Assembly: GCA_024405215.1 (NCBI GenBank)
Contig: JAKSPB010000009.1
Location: forward strand, 1 to 64,000
From: Lentisphaeria bacterium
Lineage (GTDB): Bacteria; Verrucomicrobiota; Lentisphaeria; Oligosphaerales; Oligosphaeraceae
Direction of reading: 5' to 3'
DNA: 64,000 bases
Position numbers and translations under genes: made by a program. Position 1 is the first letter of the stretch; each line of letters begins with the position of its first letter. Below are positions 16,331-25,618 of the stretch, one piece after another. Under the pieces are notes generated by a model. The model was given only the letters and a program-made list of their open reading frames with translations. It made no database searches and was not told where the DNA came from.

Positions 16331-18310
16331 ATGAAGAAGCTCTTTTTCGCAGCCGTCTTGCTGGCCACGGCATTGGCCTTCGCGCAATTCACCGTCCCCA
16401 ACGAAATCCGCAATCCCGGCTTCGAAGACACTGACGAAAGGGGCGACCTCGCGGTCTGGCAAGGCGACAAAAGCGTTTTCCAACGCGTCACCGATGTCGC
16501 CCGCAATGGCCAGGCATCTCTGCATTTCCAATGCGACGACGACAAGGTTTACGTGCTTCTCACGCAGGAATGCACCGCCGATTTTGACAAACCATACGAA
16601 TTCGGCGTCTGGGCACGCACCGGTGCGCAGATGAAAGGGCACGGACCGAGCATCTGCATCCGCTGGTGGGACAAGGATGGCAATTTCGTCAGCGGCGAAT
16701 ATGCAGGCTGCGTCGCCGACAGCAAAGGCGACTGGAAGCTGACGGAGGGATACATCTACAAGCCCAGCCCCATCGCCACGCGCTTTGAAATCGCCGTCCA
16801 CTGCGGGCGTGGAACCACGGGCGAGGCTTGGTTTGACGACTGCTTCCTGCGGGAGGTCGTGCCGTCCGCCCTGGGGCCAGGCGCCACCGACCACTACCGC
16901 GACACGGTGAAGAACGGCGAAGAATTCACCGTCAAAATCGGCATCCACTGCCTGGACAAGGCGAACACCAAAGCCTACGCCGAATCCGCGACCCTGTCCT
17001 ATCTGGTGGATGGCATCACAATTGCGCAATTCAAGCCGATATCCTACACGGATGACCATCTCACCTTCAAGATTGAAGGGAAGAAGTACCCCCTCCCCCG
17101 CGCCAGCCAGGAACTGCTGGTCCAGGCCTTCCATCCCGAACTTCAAAAGGAACTCACATACGCCCTACCCATCACGTGCGTAGAGGAATATCCGAAATAC
17201 AAGAGCTATATCGACGAGCACCATCGCCTCATCTTTGACGGCAAGCCCTTCTTCCCCCTGGGAATGTACTTCGGCGGAATCAAAGAGGAGGACATCGAGC
17301 GCTTCAGCGAAAGCACCATGAACTGCATCATGGACTACGGCATGCCCAGTCATGAACAACTGAACATGCTCCATAAGAAGGGGATAAAAATCATCTATTC
17401 CCTGAAAGACCTCTATCCGGGACATCTTGACGTGACCACCCAGGAGGATGCCGACAAGCGCTGCGTGGAGGCAATCCGGAAGTTCCGGGAACATCCCGCG
17501 CTGCTGGCCTGGTACACCAACGACGAGGATCCGCTGCACAAGATCGACATGCTGGCACGGCGCAAGGCCCTCATCAACCGCCTGGATCCTGACCATCCAA
17601 CGTGGATCGCGCTCTACCAGATTTCCGAAGTCCGCGGCTACCTGCCGAGTTACGACATCATCGGAACGGATCCCTATCCCGTTCCTCACAAGCCGATCAG
17701 CCTAGTCAATCTCTTTGCGGAAGAAGCGCGGAAAGGCTGCTTCGACTTCCGTGCGCACTGGATGATCCCGCAGGTCTTCAACTGGGCGGCCTACTGGCAT
17801 GGCTATGACCGCACGGACGAACAGGTGGCGGAATGCCATGCGCCGACCTACGAGGAGATGAAGGCAATGGCATGGATGTGCATCGCCAACGGCGCCAACG
17901 GCCTCGTCCACTACTGCTGGCAGGAACTCAGGCCCATGAGCAAGACCATCGCCGAAGGCGGCCATGCCGTCAAGCCCGATCCCTTCGAAGAGCGCTGGGA
18001 GGAAATCAAGAAATTCAACAAGGAGATCTCCGACCTCTTCGACGTGCTCCTCTCCATAGACGAACCCGTGTCCATCGTCAAGGCCAAGGGCTGCAAGGAC
18101 CTGGTCTACCGCCTCTATGGCAAAGGCGACGAGACCTGGCTGCTCATGGTCAACGGCAACGAATACCAGCCGGAGGAAGCCACCTTCTTCGCAGCCAAAG
18201 AGCTCCAGCTTCTGGAAACGAAACTCGGCGCCTCGACGCCCGTGGTGGACGGCAACAGCATCTACGTCACCCTCCAGCCCAGGGAAGTCCTCTTCCTGCG
18301 CATGAAATAA
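16331..18310 (+). CDS. Secreted TIM-barrel glycoside hydrolase-like protein with N-terminal CBM-like domain
   Basis: This 659-aa protein starts with a signal peptide (about residues 1-18, ending AFAQF). It continues with a carbohydrate-binding-like jelly roll (about 20-170, starting NPGFED). A linker-like beta domain follows, then a (beta/alpha)8 barrel from about residue 285 (FDGKPFFPLGMYFGG) to about 600. The barrel resembles GH2/GH5/GH42-clan enzymes seen in Lentisphaerae and Planctomycetes. The motifs NDEDP and DIIGTDPYP are visible, but I cannot assign the catalytic glutamates or the substrate. The ATG at 16331 is chosen because the signal peptide begins there; the sequence before it is pyrimidine-rich. 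Confidence 0.8.
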   Translation: MKKLFFAAVLLATALAFAQFTVPNEIRNPGFEDTDERGDLAVWQGDKSVFQRVTDVARNGQASLHFQCDDDKVYVLLTQECTADFDKPYEFGVWARTGAQMKGHGPSICIRWWDKDGNFVSGEYAGCVADSKGDWKLTEGYIYKPSPIATRFEIAVHCGRGTTGEAWFDDCFLREVVPSALGPGATDHYRDTVKNGEEFTVKIGIHCLDKANTKAYAESATLSYLVDGITIAQFKPISYTDDHLTFKIEGKKYPLPRASQELLVQAFHPELQKELTYALPITCVEEYPKYKSYIDEHHRLIFDGKPFFPLGMYFGGIKEEDIERFSESTMNCIMDYGMPSHEQLNMLHKKGIKIIYSLKDLYPGHLDVTTQEDADKRCVEAIRKFREHPALLAWYTNDEDPLHKIDMLARRKALINRLDPDHPTWIALYQISEVRGYLPSYDIIGTDPYPVPHKPISLVNLFAEEARKGCFDFRAHWMIPQVFNWAAYWHGYDRTDEQVAECHAPTYEEMKAMAWMCIANGANGLVHYCWQELRPMSKTIAEGGHAVKPDPFEERWEEIKKFNKEISDLFDVLLSIDEPVSIVKAKGCKDLVYRLYGKGDETWLLMVNGNEYQPEEATFFAAKELQLLETKLGASTPVVDGNSIYVTLQPREVLFLRMK

Positions 18311-18659
18311 CCATGAAGGTGTGCTATATATAAAGTTCTGAAAAACAAACAGATTGCAACAGGGCGCGTATTTCGGGGCAGCGCATTTTTCAGGCCCTGT
18401 CCCGGCCCTTGCGGCCGCCATTCGGCGGCGAGGGATAGAGCGCTATCATGACACGGGAAAATCTCTGACAGGGACGCTGGCCGCCATCATATACAACCCG
18501 CCTGCCATGCCAGTCGTCTCTTTCCACAAGAAAATTCTGGACCTCGTCGTTAGCCCCCCAAAAAACTACGACTCCCAATTATCGGAAGTCATTCCGCAAG
18601 AGTAGATAAAAAAACTTAAAAGCTTTTTACGCGAAAAAAAGGACCTTCAAGGCACACTT
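18311..18659. other. Intergenic region, no gene recognised
   Basis: About 350 bp separate the TIM-barrel gene from the convergent lipoprotein gene. The first 130 bases are GC-rich, with several GCCG/CGGC repeats around 18405-18435. The end turns AT-rich with short A runs and a TTAAAAGCTTTTTA palindrome near 18616. No convincing reading frame or clear terminator is seen. Confidence 0.4.
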
Positions 18660-19292
18660 TCATTTCTTCTGAGAAACAAAGGTCTCACAGTGGTATTCCG
18701 TTAAATCATTTATTACCTTCCGAATACACTTATCCTCTATTCTATGCCAGGCAAACCAGTCGTTCCACAATAGTCCTGCCGGCAGAAGTGGCAACCAACA
18801 AAAAGTTCTTCCCAGTTCTGTGGCACTGCTTCCTGTCAAATATTTTCCATTTAAATAAGCAACAGCTGAAAAATCGTAACCATCCGTCATCCAAATAGGA
18901 ATAACAAACAAAAAACATCCTTCCAAAATTGCCAGAGAACTTCTGTCCTCAACGGATTGCCCCATGGTAAAATGAATAGTAAATCGATAATGATATGCAC
19001 TTCTTCCTTCCCAAGTTGTCTGTGTAACGCGCCGGAAAAGGCCTGTCTCCACTAAAGTATCACGTATTTTTTCGCTCAACTTAATCTGTGTTCGCGGCCC
19101 TATGTAATCCTCTGGCATATCTGCAAAATACTCTACAGAGTATGTCACATCGTATTTCTCCGTGGCAGGCACATTCATATACTTTTTCAGTGGTTCCGAC
19201 TTGGCATAGCCAAGGCTTGCCGTGACACAGCTATTCAGAAATAAAACCACGCTCGCCAGAATCAGCAAAAATGACACTTTACTGTTCATCAT
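18660..19292 (-). CDS. Lipoprotein, unknown function
   Basis: This 210-residue protein starts with a lipoprotein signal peptide ending in the lipobox LNSC. The remainder looks like a mixed alpha/beta periplasmic domain, with a second hydrophobic segment near EGCFLFVIPIWM. I do not recognise a family. The start is placed at the ATG at 19292, which lies inside the end of the upstream gene (overlap of 14 nt), so the two are translationally coupled. Base composition of this pair is clearly more AT-rich than the surrounding genes, which may indicate transfer. They probably act together in the periplasm or envelope. Confidence 0.7.
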   Translation of the reverse strand: MMNSKVSFLLILASVVLFLNSCVTASLGYAKSEPLKKYMNVPATEKYDVTYSVEYFADMPEDYIGPRTQIKLSEKIRDTLVETGLFRRVTQTTWEGRSAYHYRFTIHFTMGQSVEDRSSLAILEGCFLFVIPIWMTDGYDFSAVAYLNGKYLTGSSATELGRTFCWLPLLPAGLLWNDWFAWHRIEDKCIRKVINDLTEYHCETFVSQKK

Positions 19293-20031
19293 TGACCTCC
19301 ACAGAAACGATTTCCGGCGATGCACCAAGAACCACCAGAAGCGCACGATGATCTGGAATGTCCACGCCATTGACTTTTACGACAACATCGCCTGTTTTCA
19401 GACCTTGCCGTTGGGCGGGCGTACCATCATAGACAACTCGAATACGAACGGGACCATCCACAGCGCCTGGCACATTCGGAACAGAATCAAACGCCACCCC
19501 GAAGGAAGGAATTTTTGCAAGCGGCGCCAGATAGACGGCATTTTGATTCCAGAAATCCAATGTCTCTTTTACGACAACCGGTGTTGAACTCACATTTGTT
19601 GAAATTCCCGAATAATTCCCCCCGCCATAAGGCGTATGGACATATCCAGTGTGATAGGTTGAATTTACAATGGGAATAAATTTCAAACGCTCCTGTTCCT
19701 TGCGTTCTGTAAATGCAGAAGAAAACAAGACATGGCTAGCCCCAATCTCTCTTGCCAATTGAATGGCCCCCGCACGGTTCTGCCAAAGGCCATTGAAGGC
19801 GGAAATGCCGAGCACGCAAAAGCCCTTTGCCTCCCACAGAGGAAGAATGGACATATCCTCCACCTCAATCAGGTCAGGTTCGTTTTGCCCATTCCGCACC
19901 CACGTTTCGTCTGGTTGCTCAAGGGATGTGTAAAAATCACGATAGTTGTTTGTTGCACAACTGCATAGCACGGCAACAAGAACAATCAGCAAGCAGATGA
20001 TCTTTTTTGAAATTTCGTTGATCTTTGACAT
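19279..20031 (-). CDS. PDZ-domain lipoprotein
   Basis: This 250-aa protein has a lipoprotein signal with lipobox VLCSC at about residue 24. The middle part is of unknown fold and contains a Gly/Tyr/Ser-rich segment (TGYVHTPYGGGNYSG). A C-terminal PDZ-like domain covers about residues 195-245, with the GTPAQRQGLKTGDVVVKVNG signature. PDZ domains in envelope proteins usually bind peptide C-termini or regulate proteases, but no protease domain is present. It overlaps the next lipoprotein gene by 14 nt, so the products are probably partners. The pair stands between two convergent or unrelated units and is AT-rich relative to its neighbours. Confidence 0.75.
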   Translation of the reverse strand: MSKINEISKKIICLLIVLVAVLCSCATNNYRDFYTSLEQPDETWVRNGQNEPDLIEVEDMSILPLWEAKGFCVLGISAFNGLWQNRAGAIQLAREIGASHVLFSSAFTERKEQERLKFIPIVNSTYHTGYVHTPYGGGNYSGISTNVSSTPVVVKETLDFWNQNAVYLAPLAKIPSFGVAFDSVPNVPGAVDGPVRIRVVYDGTPAQRQGLKTGDVVVKVNGVDIPDHRALLVVLGASPEIVSVEVNDEQ

Positions 20032-20098
20032 AACTCAGGTTTCAAAAACTCCTTTTCATCCTTTGTCAATGCCTTTCCCCACGTCTCCCTTTCGCGCC

Positions 20099-20827
20099 TC
20101 ACACCAGGAAGGGCTGCTTGCCGACGCGGTGGACGATGATTTCGTCCACGACGGCATTGCCGCGGCTGGAGAGAAGGAAATGGACGATATCGGCGATGTC
20201 CTCCGGAAGAATCATTCCGTCTGGCGTCAGGTCAGGACGTGCGATCTTGACCATATCCGTATAGACGCCGCCCGGCGCAATTGCGTGAACCCGGATGCCA
20301 TCCTTGTAGCACTCTGCCGCCAGGCTCTTGGTGAAGCCGAGAAGGGCGTGCTTGGACGCGCCGTATGCGCTCTGCAGCGGATATCCCGCGTGGGCCACGA
20401 CGGAGGCGATGTTGATCACACTGGCGGCCCGGGACGACCGGAGATACGGCAACGCCTTCTGCGTCAGGAAATACGGCACACGTACATTGATGGCCATGAT
20501 GCGATCGAATTCCGCCTCGGAGACCTCGCCGAAGGAAGTGCTCTGGGCCATTCCCGCGTTATTGAGCAGGACATCCACGCCACCGAAGACACGCGCCACC
20601 TCGGCAACCATCCCGTCGAGACTTGCGGTATTCGTCAAGTCCCCCGGCAGCATCAAGCATTGGGAGACCTCTTCCACAAGCCGCCGGGTGGCGTCCAATT
20701 TCTCCAGATTATTGCCACCCAACAGGGCGATGCGCATTCCCGCCTTCGCCAAACGCACAGCCACCGCGCGCCCTATGCCGCCGCCAGCTCCCGTGATCAC
20801 CGCAACCAATCCCGTCAGTTCCTGCAT
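20099..20827 (-). CDS. Short-chain dehydrogenase/reductase (SDR)
   Basis: This 242-aa classical SDR has the cofactor motif TGAGGGIG at residues 12-19, NNAG at 89-92, and the catalytic S142, Y155 and K159 (Y-GAS-K). The length is standard. The substrate is unknown. The gene follows the sugar symporter by about 110 bp on the same strand, so oxidation of an imported sugar or sugar acid is a reasonable guess but not shown. Confidence 0.92.
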   Translation of the reverse strand: MQELTGLVAVITGAGGGIGRAVAVRLAKAGMRIALLGGNNLEKLDATRRLVEEVSQCLMLPGDLTNTASLDGMVAEVARVFGGVDVLLNNAGMAQSTSFGEVSEAEFDRIMAINVRVPYFLTQKALPYLRSSRAASVINIASVVAHAGYPLQSAYGASKHALLGFTKSLAAECYKDGIRVHAIAPGGVYTDMVKIARPDLTPDGMILPEDIADIVHFLLSSRGNAVVDEIIVHRVGKQPFLV

Positions 20828-20935
20828 CGTATTCTATTTCCTCAATTTTCCCAAGCCATCAGCCACAGTGGCAAGGCACCATCGCCTGGAGCTAGGCAGA
20901 GTGCTGCTTTCCCCCAGCCACCCTGCCCAGCCATT

Positions 20936-22291
20936 CTAGTCCACCTGCGGAGGCACGTAGTGGTCCTTGCCGCCGAAGCGCTTCCACTCGAAATAGACCA
21001 CGATCAGCGCGGCCGTGGCCAGTCCCGTGACAAAGAAGTCCCAGACGAACATGACACGGAAGCCAAAGCGGGTGGTGACGATTCCGCCCAGGAAGGAGCC
21101 GATGACCAGCGTCAGGCTGTTCACCATGCCGTTGCTGCTGCAGAACTGCCCGAACTTGTCGGATGGCAGGATGGCGACCAGCAGCGGCGTATTGGCCAGG
21201 TTCTGGAAGGCATACATCAGGGCAGTCGCCAAAGCGATGACGAAATAGGTCTTCTCGCCCCAGCAGAAGAAGTATCCGAAGACATTGACGATCATGACGA
21301 AGATTCCGCCCAGGAAATAGATGAGCATGGGGTGGGTCTTGTCCATGATTCGTCCGAAGAAGTAGATGCACACGGCAGTGATGATACCGCAAATGCCGCC
21401 GATTTTTCCCACCATCGCCAAGTCAATTCCCAAATCCTTGGTGACGAATAGTGTATTGAATATTCCGCGGCAGATGTTGGAGGCAGCGTTCAATCCCGTG
21501 CAAAGCGAGAGGAAGATGAAGATTTTCCGGGTGAAGCACTGGCGGAAGAACATGACGCAATAGTCCACCACCTTCTGGACAATGGAACTGTTCTTGTCGA
21601 TCTTGTCCTGCACAGGCGGATACTCGCCTTCTTTCACAAAGATGAGCTGCAGGACGTATGTGAGCACATAGAGCACGGCGAAGATGGTCAGCGTCAGTTT
21701 CAGATGATTCACGGTGAAAGCCAACAGCCAGTAGCTGAAGGCGGCATTGCATAGCGTGCTCACGATGCTTCCGACAGCCATGTACTGTCCAAAGCATTTA
21801 TAGGGAATGACATCCGCCTCAAGATAGTAAACTGCGGTACCGGGGAAGAGATAGCCGACCTGGAAGAGCAGGATGATGATGCCCAGATACCACAGTTCCC
21901 AATTGCATTGGACGCCCGGCAGCAGCCTGGCCAGGAGACTCGAGCCCTCGGCATGGAAGCCGATCAGGACCAGCATCAGGGCAAGGAACGGAGCCGACCA
22001 GATCAGAAAAGGCGTTCGCCGTCCGATGCGCGTGCGCGTCTTGTCGCTCCAGGTGCTCAGGATCGGATTCAGAATGACATTCATGATGTTCGGCAAGGTG
22101 CTGACAATCAGAGCAATCTGTGTCGGCGTAGCGCCAATTTCATCCAGAATGATCGGCTTGACATTGGGAACGATGGAATAGCACACCAGGCACATCATCT
22201 GCTTGGCCAGCAACAGGATCGTCGCCGTGAAAAGCAGCCGTGGAAGAGTGTACTTCAAGGTACCGACAGTCCAGATTTTGGAATGATGCAA
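20936..22291 (-). CDS. MFS sugar transporter, GPH (glycoside-pentoside-hexuronide:cation symporter) type
   Basis: This 451-aa integral membrane protein has about 12 predicted helices. The GPH/MFS_2 signature is SDKTRTRIGRRTPFLIWSAP near residues 81-100, and a large central loop precedes the second half. Such symporters bring in glycosides, pentoses or hexuronides with Na+ or H+. The SDR gene downstream may act on the imported sugar. A weak ribosome-binding site is seen at the ATG. Confidence 0.9.
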   Translation of the reverse strand: MHHSKIWTVGTLKYTLPRLLFTATILLLAKQMMCLVCYSIVPNVKPIILDEIGATPTQIALIVSTLPNIMNVILNPILSTWSDKTRTRIGRRTPFLIWSAPFLALMLVLIGFHAEGSSLLARLLPGVQCNWELWYLGIIILLFQVGYLFPGTAVYYLEADVIPYKCFGQYMAVGSIVSTLCNAAFSYWLLAFTVNHLKLTLTIFAVLYVLTYVLQLIFVKEGEYPPVQDKIDKNSSIVQKVVDYCVMFFRQCFTRKIFIFLSLCTGLNAASNICRGIFNTLFVTKDLGIDLAMVGKIGGICGIITAVCIYFFGRIMDKTHPMLIYFLGGIFVMIVNVFGYFFCWGEKTYFVIALATALMYAFQNLANTPLLVAILPSDKFGQFCSSNGMVNSLTLVIGSFLGGIVTTRFGFRVMFVWDFFVTGLATAALIVVYFEWKRFGGKDHYVPPQVD

Positions 22292-22322
22292 TATATCCCG
22301 AAATGGAAAATTTGCCTCCTGG

Positions 22323-22772
22323 CTACCAAGCCAATAAACTCATGCCATCTTTCGGGACTTCTTTTCCCTTGGCGACATAACCTTTTGAGGGGGAAAAACG
22401 ATGCCAAAAAACTGCCGCCCCTTCTCCGCGAAGTCCAGCAACAGCCTTTTTTGCATTTTCAACTACGAAAAAAGAGCGCCCCTTTTCGCCGTTCACGCAA
22501 TTGGCACTGGGAAAACAGTAGAAATCCCACATGACGAGGGCGTCGCCCTTCTTGAGGCCAATCGCCTTCTGGACGCCAATGATCTCCCCACGACCATCCG
22601 TCATGGAGACATTCACGATGTTGTCATGACGGAAGTAGTGGATGCGGGCCTCGGGATCGTCATAGAAGCACTCGGACTGGACGTAGCGGAGGTTTCTCCA
22701 GTTGCTCGTGGCGGAACCATCCATGAAGTTGACGTGCAGCATAGGATACTTGATGCCACAGACGCGATGCAA
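22323..22772 (-). pseudogene. C-terminal fragment of a DUF1559-type pseudopilin
   Basis: The frame encodes about 149 residues that look like the distal half of a pseudopilin of the prepilin-processing family. RHDNIVNVSMTDG matches the H-x9-DG motif exactly, and an earlier VNFMDG segment precedes it. The N-terminal FTLIE methylation helix is missing: upstream the frame runs into the perR promoter region without a pilin start. The only start would be a TTG with no ribosome-binding site. I interpret it as a truncated remnant of a gene like the intact one at 40012-40833. Confidence 0.65.
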
Positions 22773-22882
22773 GGCGCAACCAGCCCCCGGGAATCCTCGT
22801 CCCGTCCCCGAAGCGCAAGCATCGGGAAAAAGCCGAATCTGAATGCGCAGGAAACTTTAGCCTGCCATTCCTTGAAGTTGCC

Positions 22883-22913
22883 TTGCAATCTCCAAATAAC
22901 GGTTATATTTATT
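22883..22913 (+). promoter_or_regulatory. perR promoter with candidate PerR operator
   Basis: TATATT (22904-22909) with TTGCAA (22883-22888) at 15-bp spacing forms a possible promoter. The block 22893-22913 contains an AATAA-N9-TTATT dyad and agrees with 1908-1928 (in front of the Hrb-rubredoxin gene) at 19 of 21 positions. PerR and Fur proteins commonly autoregulate, so this is likely the regulator's own operator. Confidence 0.6.
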
Positions 22914-22961
22914 AGCATTCCACTTTTCCTCCTCATTTCCCCGTCTACAACGCCCTCCCCC

Positions 22962-23405
22962 ATGGAATCGGATGCCTCCCTGCAAGAAGAATTTCGCACA
23001 CTTTGCACAACGCGCTGCTGCAAATTCACCCAGCAGCGCTTTGCCATCTATTCCTACGTGAAAGGCAACCGTACGCATCCGGATGTAAACCAGATCTGGG
23101 AAAACGTCCGCCAGACCGTCCCCTCCATCACACGGGAGAGCGTCTTCCGCATTTTGAACGAGCTGGCAGATTTCGGCGTCATCGGGAGACTGGACAAGAT
23201 CACCAACGCGCGTTTTGACGGCAATGGCACGGACCATGGACACCTGATCTGCGAGAATTGCGGCGCCATTTTTGACTTTGAGCTCCCCGCGTCCCTTCGG
23301 AAGCTCCCCCCCTTTGAAGGATTCACCACGAAGCATACGGAGCTTCGCATCGGCGGCCTTTGCGCGCAATGCGCGAAAAACCAGAAACAACAAAACAAGG
23401 AGTAA
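22962..23405 (+). CDS. perR: Fur-family regulator, PerR-like
   Basis: This 147-aa regulator has an N-terminal winged helix (ITRESVFRILNELADFGVIGRL near 56-77) and a C-terminal metal-binding dimer domain. That domain has HGH at 92-94, the structural zinc cysteines C97/C100 and a second pair C134/C137. PerR-type proteins sense peroxide by Fe-dependent histidine oxidation and repress oxidative-stress genes. The rubrerythrin gene begins 6 nt after the stop, which supports PerR rather than Fur. The ATG at 22962 follows a run of C and T with no Shine-Dalgarno. The same candidate operator precedes the distant Hrb-rubredoxin gene. Confidence 0.88.
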   Translation: MESDASLQEEFRTLCTTRCCKFTQQRFAIYSYVKGNRTHPDVNQIWENVRQTVPSITRESVFRILNELADFGVIGRLDKITNARFDGNGTDHGHLICENCGAIFDFELPASLRKLPPFEGFTTKHTELRIGGLCAQCAKNQKQQNKE

Positions 23406-23411
23406 CAACTT

Positions 23412-23951
23412 ATGAAGAAGTACGTCTGCCCGGTCTGCGGTTATGTCTACGAAGGCGAGGAGCCCCCGGAAAAGTGCCCCCAGTGCGGTGTTCCCGGCAG
23501 CAAGTTCTCTGTTCAGGAAGAAACCAAGGCTTTTGCCGCCGAGCATGTGATCGGTATCGCCAAAGGTGTTGACCAGCGTGTTCTGGATGGCCTGAAGGCC
23601 AACTTCGCCGGCGAGTGCACGGAAGTCGGAATGTACCTCGCCATGAGCCGTCAGGCTGACCGCGAGGGCTATCCCGAAGTCTCCGAGGCCTTCAAGCGCT
23701 ATGCATTCGAGGAAGCCGAACACGCAGCCAAGTTCGCCGAACTGCTGGGCGAAGTCGTCACCGCCAGCACCAAGAAGAATCTTCAGTTGCGCGCTGATGC
23801 CGAAGCCGGCGCCTGCGCCGGCAAGATGGAGATCGCCAAGCTGGCCAAGGAGCTGGGCTATGACGCCATCCACGACACCGTCCACGAAATGGCCAAGGAC
23901 GAGGCTCGCCACGGCCAGGGATTCGCGGGTCTTCTGAAGCGACTCTTCTAG
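23412..23951 (+). CDS. Reverse rubrerythrin (rubredoxin domain first)
   Basis: This 179-aa peroxide/O2 scavenger has a short rubredoxin domain at the N-terminus (C6/C9, C22/C25). The ferritin-like diiron four-helix domain follows, with E68/E71, E101/H104 and E164/H167 as likely ligands. This order is the reverse of classical rubrerythrin and matches the revRbr proteins of obligate anaerobes such as Clostridium. It reduces H2O2 with electrons from NADH via rubredoxin-type carriers. It is the second gene of an operon with the PerR-like regulator and ends in a strong terminator. Confidence 0.93.
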   Translation: MKKYVCPVCGYVYEGEEPPEKCPQCGVPGSKFSVQEETKAFAAEHVIGIAKGVDQRVLDGLKANFAGECTEVGMYLAMSRQADREGYPEVSEAFKRYAFEEAEHAAKFAELLGEVVTASTKKNLQLRADAEAGACAGKMEIAKLAKELGYDAIHDTVHEMAKDEARHGQGFAGLLKRLF

Positions 23952-23978
23952 TTCCGCGAAAAGACATTATAGTACCGG

Positions 23979-24008
23979 ACGGCACGGAAAGTTCCGTGCC
24001 GTTTTTTT
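23979..24008 (+). terminator. Intrinsic terminator of the perR-rubrerythrin operon
   Basis: ACGGCACGGAA (23979-23989) pairs perfectly with TTCCGTGCCGT (23992-24002), followed by seven T residues. Confidence 0.93.
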
Positions 24009-24044
24009 GTATCCAGGCATCGCAAACACTTTTCCCTTGGCATC

Positions 24045-25217
24045 ATGTTCACCCTCCTTTCGCGCCTTTTCATCAAGAACTACGACCAGCCGGAACGCCC
24101 GGAGGTCCGCCGCGCCTATGGGACCATCTGCACTGCGCTGATCATCGGGTTGAACCTGGTACTGGTCGTCGCCAAGCTGCTCACAGCCAAACTGGCAAGC
24201 TCCTTCTCCATCCGGGCGGATGCCATCAACAACATGACGGACGTGGGCAGCAGCCTTCTGCTTCTGCTGGCCTTCTACTTCGCAGGCATGAAACCCCAGC
24301 CAAACCGTCCCTTCGGGCACGGCAGAATCGAATACATCGCCGGGCTCATCATCGCAGGCATCATCATCTACTGCGGCATCGAGACCGCAAGGAATGCCAT
24401 CCAGCACATCCTCCATCCGGCCGACCTGGCCTTCTCCTGGCTCGCCACAGGCGTCCTGATTGGCTCCATCGCCATGAAGTTCTACATGAGCTACTTCTCA
24501 TTAGGCGTCTCCCGCAAGATCAATTCCGAGGCGCTTCACGCCACCGGCCTGGACTGCCTGTCAGACACCATCACCACTGGCGCCGCCCTGGCAGGCCTCC
24601 TGCTGCACCATTTCCTTCCCCACCACCTGAATCTGGATGGATGGCTCGCGCTTTTTGTCAGCGTCGTCATTATCAAGGCCGGCGTGGATTCCGCAAAGGG
24701 CACCCTTCTTCAACTGCTGGGCACAAAGCCTTCGCCGGAACTGGTTGAACGCATTGAGCAAATCTGCCGCAACCACCCGGAGGTCATCGGCGTCCACGAC
24801 CTAGTGATTCACGACTATGGTCCAGGGCGAATGCACGTCTCCGTGCATTGCGAAGTCCCGGGCAATGGAGACATCTATGTGCTTCACGACGCCATGGATT
24901 GCATCATGAAGGAACTGGACATCACCATTGGCTGCACCAGCGTCATCCACATGGATCCCATCTGCACGGATGACGAGCATGTCAACGAGATGTACCAACA
25001 GCTGGCAGACGCCCTCAAGACTCTGGGGGAAGGAGTGAAGATTCACGATTTCCGCCTAGTGGAAGGCCCCACGCATACCAACGTTCTTTTTGACTGCGTC
25101 GTCCCCTTTGATGTCCAGCCAGACGAGGCAAAAGCGGAAGAGCAGGTCTGCGAAATCGTCCACGCACTCTGGAAAAACGCCTTCCCCATCGTGAAAATCG
25201 ACCGCCCCTACGTATAG
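24045..25217 (+). CDS. Cation diffusion facilitator (CDF) metal efflux transporter
   Basis: This 390-aa membrane protein has the CDF layout. Six helices cover about residues 25-225, with the metal-site motif INNMTDVGSS in TM2 and HATGLDCLSD in TM5. A cytoplasmic MTP-like domain follows (GVHDLVIHDYGPGRMHVSVH). A further C-terminal region of about 90 residues extends beyond usual bacterial CDF length. CDFs export Zn, Fe or Mn in exchange for protons. It starts shortly after the perR-rbr terminator and is a separate unit; iron or manganese export would fit a peroxide-defence neighbourhood, but the metal is unknown. The sequence before the ATG lacks a Shine-Dalgarno. Confidence 0.92.
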   Translation: MFTLLSRLFIKNYDQPERPEVRRAYGTICTALIIGLNLVLVVAKLLTAKLASSFSIRADAINNMTDVGSSLLLLLAFYFAGMKPQPNRPFGHGRIEYIAGLIIAGIIIYCGIETARNAIQHILHPADLAFSWLATGVLIGSIAMKFYMSYFSLGVSRKINSEALHATGLDCLSDTITTGAALAGLLLHHFLPHHLNLDGWLALFVSVVIIKAGVDSAKGTLLQLLGTKPSPELVERIEQICRNHPEVIGVHDLVIHDYGPGRMHVSVHCEVPGNGDIYVLHDAMDCIMKELDITIGCTSVIHMDPICTDDEHVNEMYQQLADALKTLGEGVKIHDFRLVEGPTHTNVLFDCVVPFDVQPDEAKAEEQVCEIVHALWKNAFPIVKIDRPYV

Positions 25218-25618
25218 TTCTTCTTGCCGAAAATCCTTTTTGTCCTCGGGGAAAATATCACAGGCCTGTCGCCAAGCTTCAGCGTTCCTTCGAAAATTCA
25301 TGGATCCCGGATGCCGCAGGAAAAAGCCGTCCGCGCCTCTTCCTGCGCATACCACAACAACGCACAGAAAGACTGTTTTTGCCCAACTGCCTTCGCTTCA
25401 GGTCGAAGAAAGGCATTCTGCATGTATATTTGTGTTTTTTTTCCTCCGCCGGAAAGCGGGAAGAGTCCTAGAGAGGACCATCCTCCCATCGATGCCATAG
25501 GAACAGAAACCGAAAGGAGGCTGTTGTACCTAAAAATGTTTTGGCAACAGCCCCCTGTTTTACCTGTTTTGCTATCCGTATTTTGCCTTTGCCGTCCTTT
25601 TCTTCCTCAGCGTCAGGC
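25218..25618. other. Intergenic region between convergent genes
   Basis: The 400 bases between the CDF transporter and the convergent acetyltransferase contain one clear hairpin (25519-25552). No convincing gene is seen; the open frames here have no ribosome-binding sites. Confidence 0.5.
25519..25560 (+). terminator. Bidirectional terminator-like hairpin between convergent genes
   Basis: GGCTGTTG (25519-25526) pairs with CAACAGCC (25545-25552) and a T-rich segment follows. The stem belongs to the GGCTGTTGC-type family also seen at 2881 and 6811. Confidence 0.6.

Noticed and set aside
18354-18605. Small gene in the 18.3-18.6 kb gap
   Set aside because: Starts at a TTG with no ribosome-binding site and has no recognisable pattern.
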